DNA from: Nemertoderma westbladi
Taxonomy: Eukaryota > Xenacoelomorpha > Nemertodermatida > Nemertodermatidae
Direction: 5' to 3'
Length of the DNA: 64,000 nt
Assembly (NCBI GenBank): GCA_032718475.1
Contig: JAUCBJ010006674.1
Span: 1-64,000, forward strand
Position numbers and translations under genes: made by a program. The notes beneath the pieces were generated by a model. That model saw nothing but the letters and a program-made list of their open reading frames with translations, searched no databases and had not been told where the DNA came from. Numbering within the stretch: position 1 is the stretch's first letter; every line of letters begins with the position of its first letter. Shown in pieces: positions 58,319-64,000 of the stretch.

Positions 58319-60322
58319 TTTTACTTCTTTAAAGGTATCAGGCGATACCCTGTAATTGAATTAAGACACAGCATTCCGGGACGTGGCTTAATGGTTTATG
58401 TATGTATTTACAGAGGTTTAAAGTTTTGACCTCGAAAAGACCAAGAATAGCAGCAGTGTGCAATAATGGGTAAGAAATTGGTGACACATTTTCAAAATAC
58501 TTGTAGCAATTTACGTTATAGCATTATATGTAAAAAATAAAATTTGAGATTGCACGAAATTTGACATACAGAATGACCTCTCTATTTTCTGGAAAAGGAA
58601 ACTTATTGCAAGGATTAAGGATTTAGAATAATATATAATTATGAGAATAAATTAATTAATGGTTGTGGTTATGTGCATCCATGAAATCCATGAACTAGTT
58701 GCAAAGACATAGACGTTTAATATATGAATTTAATAGGCCTAATGTGAGCACTTTATGCTTTCTGTTGGCCGGTATTATTCATTTCAGAAACTCATAATCA
58801 CCTCTTGTGATCTCGGCTTGATTAATAATCAATTTATTTCAATTTTAGTTATAAAACGCTAACATCTGGTCTGGCTTGCTATGCAATAATTATACAACAA
58901 AATTAGCCTTAAAGAGCTAACATTTAGAATATGTCTTATGGAGAAACTCTATAGTGCTAACAGTTAGCACTTTACCTTTTTCAATAATTCTGAATCTGGT
59001 CGCTAGGGGGCAGTTGTTAAAATTTGTTGCTATTTAATTTTTTTTGTAATTCATCTACATCTTTGAGTCAGGTTTGTTGGGAAAAACGAGATTTCGAGAC
59101 ATCTGCTAAAATTGAATGGGATATCCAATAGAACAAACGCCATTTACATGGCTACGTTTGTTTTCGTGCTGTGGTCCCTTTCTGGCACCCATCTCCAGTA
59201 TTTTTCGTGCGAAAATTATAAAAGTTTTTATGGCTCGCTAAAATTAATTTATTTGAGGTATATAGCGGTTTTTTGGACTCTGATCTAGATTATAGAACTC
59301 AAATATAACATTCGAGAAAATTTTTTGTAATTTTGAATGTTCCCTCTGGGGCACGAAAAAACAAGTAGTGGAAATATGATAATGAAAACTCACCACAAAA
59401 TCAAATTGATTTTATGACTATACAGTTTTTTTGGGATGCTGATCACGAATACGATACTGAAATATAACGTACATTGTTGATTAGGGCATTTTTGGATATG
59501 TGTCAATGTGCGGCTCGAAAAATACAATAAGTAGCACAAATTTGATGATCAAAAATCATTACCGAATCAACCTCATTGTTAGATATTATGGGTTTTCTGG
59601 CACGCTGATCACGAATATGACTCGTCAAAATATCGGATTATCCAAATAGATTTTTGCCGTTTGAAATTTCATCCTACTTGTCTCTTACGTCCCACCAGAC
59701 AAAAACTAAAAATTATAGTTACGTTGCCACGAATGATTTTTAATAAGTTGTATCGTGCCGTATCGTATCGATCATCGGCTTTGAAAACCAGATTAGCGTC
59801 GGAATTACCAAACCAAAAGCAATATTAAACAGTTTGTAATTTTTGCTACTTGTACTTTTCGTTCTGGGGCACCAAAATGGCACCAAAAATGATGTTTGCA
59901 TTTTAAAAAAATTCTAGCTAGTAAAAAAACAGTAGCTACAAAAAAAAATATCTAGTAATGTTCTAGAACATTCACCAATATCATAAAAAGTACTAAAGAA
60001 CACTAAAATGTGACAGGTAAAAAAATGACAGGGGGTGTCGACAGGGCGGAGTAGGCCAAGTACCAATAACAGTTATATATTAGAACTGTGTTTCCAATGT
60101 AATTGCATTCTAGAAACTCATTTGTCCGTTAATCATTACTTGCTCACAAATAATATACTAGTATCATGTAATTAGAAGCTAATTAATAAATAATTATTTA
60201 AAAGTAACAATTAAAACCGAATCTCACTTCATTAACAACAATTACCTCTTTCTACAGTGGCATAACTTATCATCCCAATCGTTTATTTAAACATATATAT
60301 TTAAGTACCGGTAGTTATTCTC
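58319..60322. other. spacer between the BEL element and the F-box gene
   Basis: It should start with the continuation of the interrupted LINE locus, but coding signal is not clear there. Three imperfect ~170-bp repeats occur at about 59.25, 59.42 and 59.58 kb, each with GATGCTGATCACGAATA-like sequence followed by a TATGACT or GATACTGAAATATAAC tail. ATATATATTTAAG at 60291-60303 is a TATA-like stretch shortly before the F-box start. Confidence 0.5.
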
Positions 60323-61822
60323 ATGATGGGAGATCAACCTGGCCCTTCCAGAAAACAATCTTCACTGAAGCGACATCTCCCTTGTGCATCAGATAGTGAG
60401 AGCGACAACGACTTAGGACATAAACGTTATATCCCCGGTGGTGATAGCGATGATGAAGTCATTGAGATCTCCAAAGAACCGCCAGATAACGAAGGGTCAA
60501 CATCAATCCAATGCCGTGATTGGGCAGCGCTCCCACACGAACTTATTTTTAAATTGTTCAGCTATTTCCCAGAATGCGATCGGTTGTCAGCCGGCGGAAC
60601 TTGTCACAAATGGAATGAGGCCCAGAAAGATGCGGGGCTTTGGAGAACGAGAGATGTTACCATCAGTGGAGAACGGCATCACGATAAGAAAGAGATTGAA
60701 GCAATTAGACAATATGGAGTTCATATGGAAAAAGTTGAAATCCGTTGCAATGGGAGACTAAGCAATAGACAACAGATATTATGGCACGTCAGCCAATCAG
60801 TGGGTCATCTTAAGGTATCCCAGCTAAAACAATTCAGTCTATTCGGTCTATTAGGGGGCTTTCAAGGGATGGCTTCCCTCGGTATCTATGACACAACAAT
60901 ATCGCTGTTCTATCAGCATTTAATTGAATTCTTCCGATCACAGAAAGAGTTAGAAGACGTGACACTAATAGATTTGCAAGTAAAGCCTTTAATTGACGGT
61001 GTTCGAATAATAGAAAGTTTGGTAAGACACAACCGCGGATCTTTAAGGAAGATCAAAATCGATGAATTAATTCATCCATCTGCCGCATCTACTGCGAGTC
61101 CCATGTCATCTGCTATGGGACCGCTCACTTCATTGAAGGCGTTGACGAACCTGGATATCAATTATAACTACTTGAATACAGATATATTAGAAAGAATTCT
61201 GACTAACAGTCCCCATCTAATATTATTGGTACTCCGCCTCTGCCTGACTGGATCTGATAATGTTCTACCTGTTGCTGATAATAACAACAGCCCGTGGAGA
61301 AAAGCCAACCCCGAGCTCTCGGTTCATATGCTGTTCGACTTCGAGACAGTTGACGTTCATTCGCTGATTCGCTTGATAAAAGGACGACCTCCTCTGACGA
61401 AGTTCGAATTCTTTGCAGCTTGGATGGAAACAATCGACGGCTTATCTATACTATTCCGCTATCTAGGTGATCACATGGACCAATGTCTGAAAGAGTTGGT
61501 AATGAGGTGCGGACAGGATGAAGAAATACGTGTTGACTTCGTTTCCATGGTAAGAGATTGTAAGAAGCTAGAGAGCATCACAATTACGGACATGTCTCTC
61601 AAAACGGAAGTTGTAACTGATATCTGTGAGCTGAAGTTCCAGCAAGAAATAATTCCAGAATTAAAGAAGTGTCACATCGCCTTCGACCCCTTCGAGGGTG
61701 CGGATAATGGTGTTGAATTGAGTATCCTGAACCGTCAATGGAATGGTAAGATAAAAGCTGGCGGAATTGATTTCCGTTTCAATAAGTTCGGAGATCCTAG
61801 GGAGATGGTCACTGTCGGTTAA
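60323..61822 (+). CDS. F-box protein (FBXO33/FBXO39-like), single exon
   Basis: 499 codons, intact, first of two adjacent ATGs chosen. The N-terminal ~65 residues are acidic and Ser-rich, probably disordered. Residues ~67-113 form an F-box: WAALPHELIFKLFSYFPECD, then LSAGGTCHKWNEAQKDAGLW, with the conserved LP, L---F-YF, C--W and LW positions. F-boxes bind Skp1 and make the protein the substrate-choosing subunit of an SCF ubiquitin ligase. The remaining ~385 residues have spaced leucines (LTSLKALTNLDINYNYLN, SPHLILLVLRLCLT, DCKKLESITITDMSL) typical of irregular leucine-rich repeats, as in FBXO33/39. The substrate is unknown. Lack of introns fits either a retrogene or an ordinary single-exon paralogue. 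Confidence 0.85.
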   Translation: MMGDQPGPSRKQSSLKRHLPCASDSESDNDLGHKRYIPGGDSDDEVIEISKEPPDNEGSTSIQCRDWAALPHELIFKLFSYFPECDRLSAGGTCHKWNEAQKDAGLWRTRDVTISGERHHDKKEIEAIRQYGVHMEKVEIRCNGRLSNRQQILWHVSQSVGHLKVSQLKQFSLFGLLGGFQGMASLGIYDTTISLFYQHLIEFFRSQKELEDVTLIDLQVKPLIDGVRIIESLVRHNRGSLRKIKIDELIHPSAASTASPMSSAMGPLTSLKALTNLDINYNYLNTDILERILTNSPHLILLVLRLCLTGSDNVLPVADNNNSPWRKANPELSVHMLFDFETVDVHSLIRLIKGRPPLTKFEFFAAWMETIDGLSILFRYLGDHMDQCLKELVMRCGQDEEIRVDFVSMVRDCKKLESITITDMSLKTEVVTDICELKFQQEIIPELKKCHIAFDPFEGADNGVELSILNRQWNGKIKAGGIDFRFNKFGDPREMVTVG

Positions 61823-62023
61823 TTAGAAGATACTGGAGCTGAATGTCTTGGATGGTTAAATACAAGACGCTCACTAATTCACGCTCGCCGATTAGCTAAT
61901 AATTATTAATCGTGTTTATATATGGTATATTCTCACTATATTTAATATGTTTATTAATATACAGTAACAAGTAACTACAGTATAAATAGAGTCCCGTAAT
62001 ATTTTAATTTTGATACAGCACCA
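61823..62023 (+). other. 3' flank of the F-box gene
   Basis: AT-rich. No canonical AATAAA close to the stop; AATAATTATTAAT near 61898 is the nearest variant. Confidence 0.4.
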
Positions 62024-62038
62024 CCCCCCCCCCCCCCC
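62024..62038. repeat. homopolymer C tract (15 bp)
   Basis: Directly abuts the terminal TGTTCGCGC of the LTR fragment that follows. Confidence 0.95.
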
Positions 62039-62690
62039 TGTTCGCGCTTTCAGACCTTTAGCAGTTTAACCTGCCAATCTTAAATGTCCTTTTGATTATG
62101 AATCGACTTTAGCCCTTACCAATTACCTGGTGTACTGAAGTTACATCTGCCGAAGCCAGTCCGTGCGCGGCGTATGACCCACGGTGTGGGAGACTGGATT
62201 CGGGTTCTTTAGGAAGTATTGCGGTGTAGGCTACTTTGTATTATTCGATTGATCGCTACTATATAATCTCTGACAACTATATTTACTTTCGGGGAAATAT
62301 TAACAGTTCCTTTAGGACGTGGCGCTTTAAGTATAAAAACAGAGTTATGACTTATACTAATCACAACTAGATGGCCACAGAGTTTCGTAAATAGCGCAAT
62401 CTTTAGGAGATGCTTTATTAACCTTCACACGACTTCACACGACTTTACACTACTTCACACTAAATTGCCGACCGTCACTGAATTTGATCATATATAAGGA
62501 GGATTGCAACTGACACACGTAGGGATTATGAAATAGCATTTAATTCACACAAAACCACTATAATTTAAGTCGCAGTTGCTACCGGTAGACTCTTTCTCCG
62601 CTTACCTCAGTAATCAATAAGATTGAGGGGTTTATGATTATTTATCGGTATTCTGCAAATATAACATCCATTAATATATACAGCAATTCG
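62039..62690 (-). mobile_element. truncated BEL LTR (third copy)
   Basis: The reverse complement starts at the LTR 3' end (GCGCGAACA) and shows the shared blocks AGCGCCACGTCCT, AACAGTTCC and GGTATTCTGCAAA. It is diverged from both other LTRs and lost after about 650 bp, where a different repeat begins. No internal element sequence is attached. Confidence 0.8.
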
Positions 62691-62694
62691 TCAC

Positions 62695-63020
62695 CTTCAA
62701 GGCAGAACCCCCTAAGTCGATTTTTTTCGATTTTCATGTTTTTGAATTTTTGGGTAATTCGATATCGGCTTTTTCGTCTGGCAGAACCCCGAAGCTTTTC
62801 TACCAGCCATTTTTGAGTTAAAAGCCAAAGACAGTTCCCCGTAACTTATGCCCACTTCGAGGCAGAACCCCACAAGTCAATAATTGGCTTGCAAAACACC
62901 GTACAGTAAATTCAAGTATATGAAATTCAGTCCACCTGGCAAAACCCCTTAAATCAGAAATAACAACCTGTAAAACCCCTTAAATCAGAAACAATAGCCT
63001 GGCAAAACCCCGTAATTTAT
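62695..63020. repeat. degenerate repeat with GGCA(G/A)AACCCC
   Basis: The core GGCAGAACCCC / GGCAAAACCCC recurs about six times at irregular 30-110 bp spacing, in places followed by TTAAATCAGAAA (two near-identical 33-bp units at about 62937-63000). Confidence 0.7.
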
Positions 63021-63049
63021 CATTTATATACTGGTTTGTATTGCGGCCG

Positions 63050-64000
63050 GACACAAATATTCATGAGGGAGGCAAACATTATTGAAGGACACAAAACATT
63101 AATAGGGGTCCATGGTTGCCAATGGATATTAATGTGAGCGTTGGTGATGCTTGCCATCAGACGATCAGATATTAAGTGATTAACTGGAAAAAATACTACC
63201 ATGGGAACGTGAGCTTCGTTCAAAGTACCGCCGTTTTGTATACATTCCATCGTCCTAATTAGATGGAAATTAATTGAAAGCGACGTTCGGTTACGTTGTT
63301 CAGCTGCCTGTTTTGCTCTGTTATACTCCCATATTTTCAATTTACCTCCTACCACCACCATTCATGTGACCCCCCCCCTCCCCCATTCCTGTCTCCCCCT
63401 CATGTTCATCATTTTTTTACTCCTACTCCTTCCCTTTTTAGTAACAACATCGTTTATTGTTTTGGTTAGAAAAACCATCTCTGTAACCTGAAACTTTCCT
63501 TCAATCGGCAATAACATAGTTTATTGGTTTGATCAGATTGATATGTTATTATTTATTGTTGTTATTTTATTGCTTGACAGTAATGATAATTGAAATACTG
63601 TAATATATTGTATGTGTATGGGTGGTAACATGATTCATACTAAGTGCGAAAGGCGATAGTGCCCATGATTAATGTTTGTGCCCTTGATTGATATCTGTCC
63701 CTCGTTTATTGTTTGTGTCCCTCATTAATGTTTGTGTATCTCATTAATGTTTGTGTCCCTCAGTAATGTTTGTGTCCCTCATTAATGTTTGTGTATCTCA
63801 TTAATGTTAGTGTCCCTCATTAATGTTTGTGTCCCTCATTAATGTTTGTGTATCTCATTAATATTTGTGTCCCTCAGTAATGTTTGTGTCCCTCATTAAT
63901 GTTTGTGAATCTCATTAATGTTAGTGTCCCTCATTAATGTTTGTGTCCCTCATTAATGTTTGTGTCCTATATGAATGTTTATGTCCCACATTAATGTTTG
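63050..64000. mobile_element. element with inverted 19-bp minisatellite arms, runs off right edge
   Basis: The left arm (63050-63108) has three units of the type GGACACAAATATTCATGAG / AGGACACAAAACATTAATA. The right arm (from about 63650) has the reverse complement, CATTAATGTTTGTGTCCCT, in about seventeen copies up to the window end. The middle is non-coding, with a weak minus ORF at 63020-63361 that I cannot identify. Confidence 0.6.
63660..64000. repeat. 19-bp minisatellite
   Basis: CATTAATGTTTGTGTCCCT with regularly interspersed TATCT and CAGTAAT variants, suggesting blocks of several units were copied together. It continues beyond the window. Confidence 0.95.

Noticed and set aside
62726-63361. 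ORFs on either strand in the last 1.3 kb
   Set aside because: They overlap degenerate repeats; no family recognised.

Overview
This is a 64 kb piece of animal nuclear DNA: AT-rich, intron-bearing and crowded with transposon remains. Secreted-type EGF/cadherin exons with GT-AG introns, a single-exon F-box gene, non-LTR retrotransposons of several clades, a BEL/Pao LTR element, tRNA-derived and fold-back elements all point to an invertebrate metazoan. I cannot name the phylum from the sequence alone.

Left third (about 0.5-33.1 kb, minus strand): eight spliceable exons of what is probably one extracellular or membrane gene running off the left edge. Seven EGF-repeat exons (9186 down to 520) join in phase and encode at least 13 EGF-like repeats. 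A cadherin-like exon lies upstream at 12846-13117 and a signal-peptide exon at 33046-33133. The last two joins are inferred. Introns hold LINE fragments, a Tc1/mariner-type transposase relic, TIR elements and minisatellites.

13-36 kb: repeat territory. It holds a TIR element with inverted minisatellite arms and a clear 6-bp target duplication (17916-18804), a second element of the same architecture (about 24.76-25.83 kb), a 31-bp satellite (20.2-20.7 kb), a near-perfect hairpin (24226-24418), a tRNA-derived element (26898-27034), LINE reverse-transcriptase fragments and a broken gag-like gene.

36-58 kb: two related BEL/Pao-type LTR elements in opposite orientation. The minus copy (36871 to about 41175) is old and truncated. 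The plus copy (46766-58312) has 1235-bp, almost identical LTRs and a 6-bp target duplication, so it is young. It nevertheless lacks reverse transcriptase, RNase H and nearly all of integrase, while keeping an open 1358-codon Gag-protease frame and a separate 347-codon accessory ORF of unknown function. Between the two ORFs lies a duplicated block with two small hairpins per unit. All four units in the two copies keep the stems although the loops vary, and one stem shows a paired (compensatory) change. This is the most unusual signal in the window.

58-64 kb: a spacer with degenerate repeats, an intact 499-codon F-box gene (60323-61822), a third diverged BEL LTR fragment, and a third inverted-minisatellite element that runs off the right edge.
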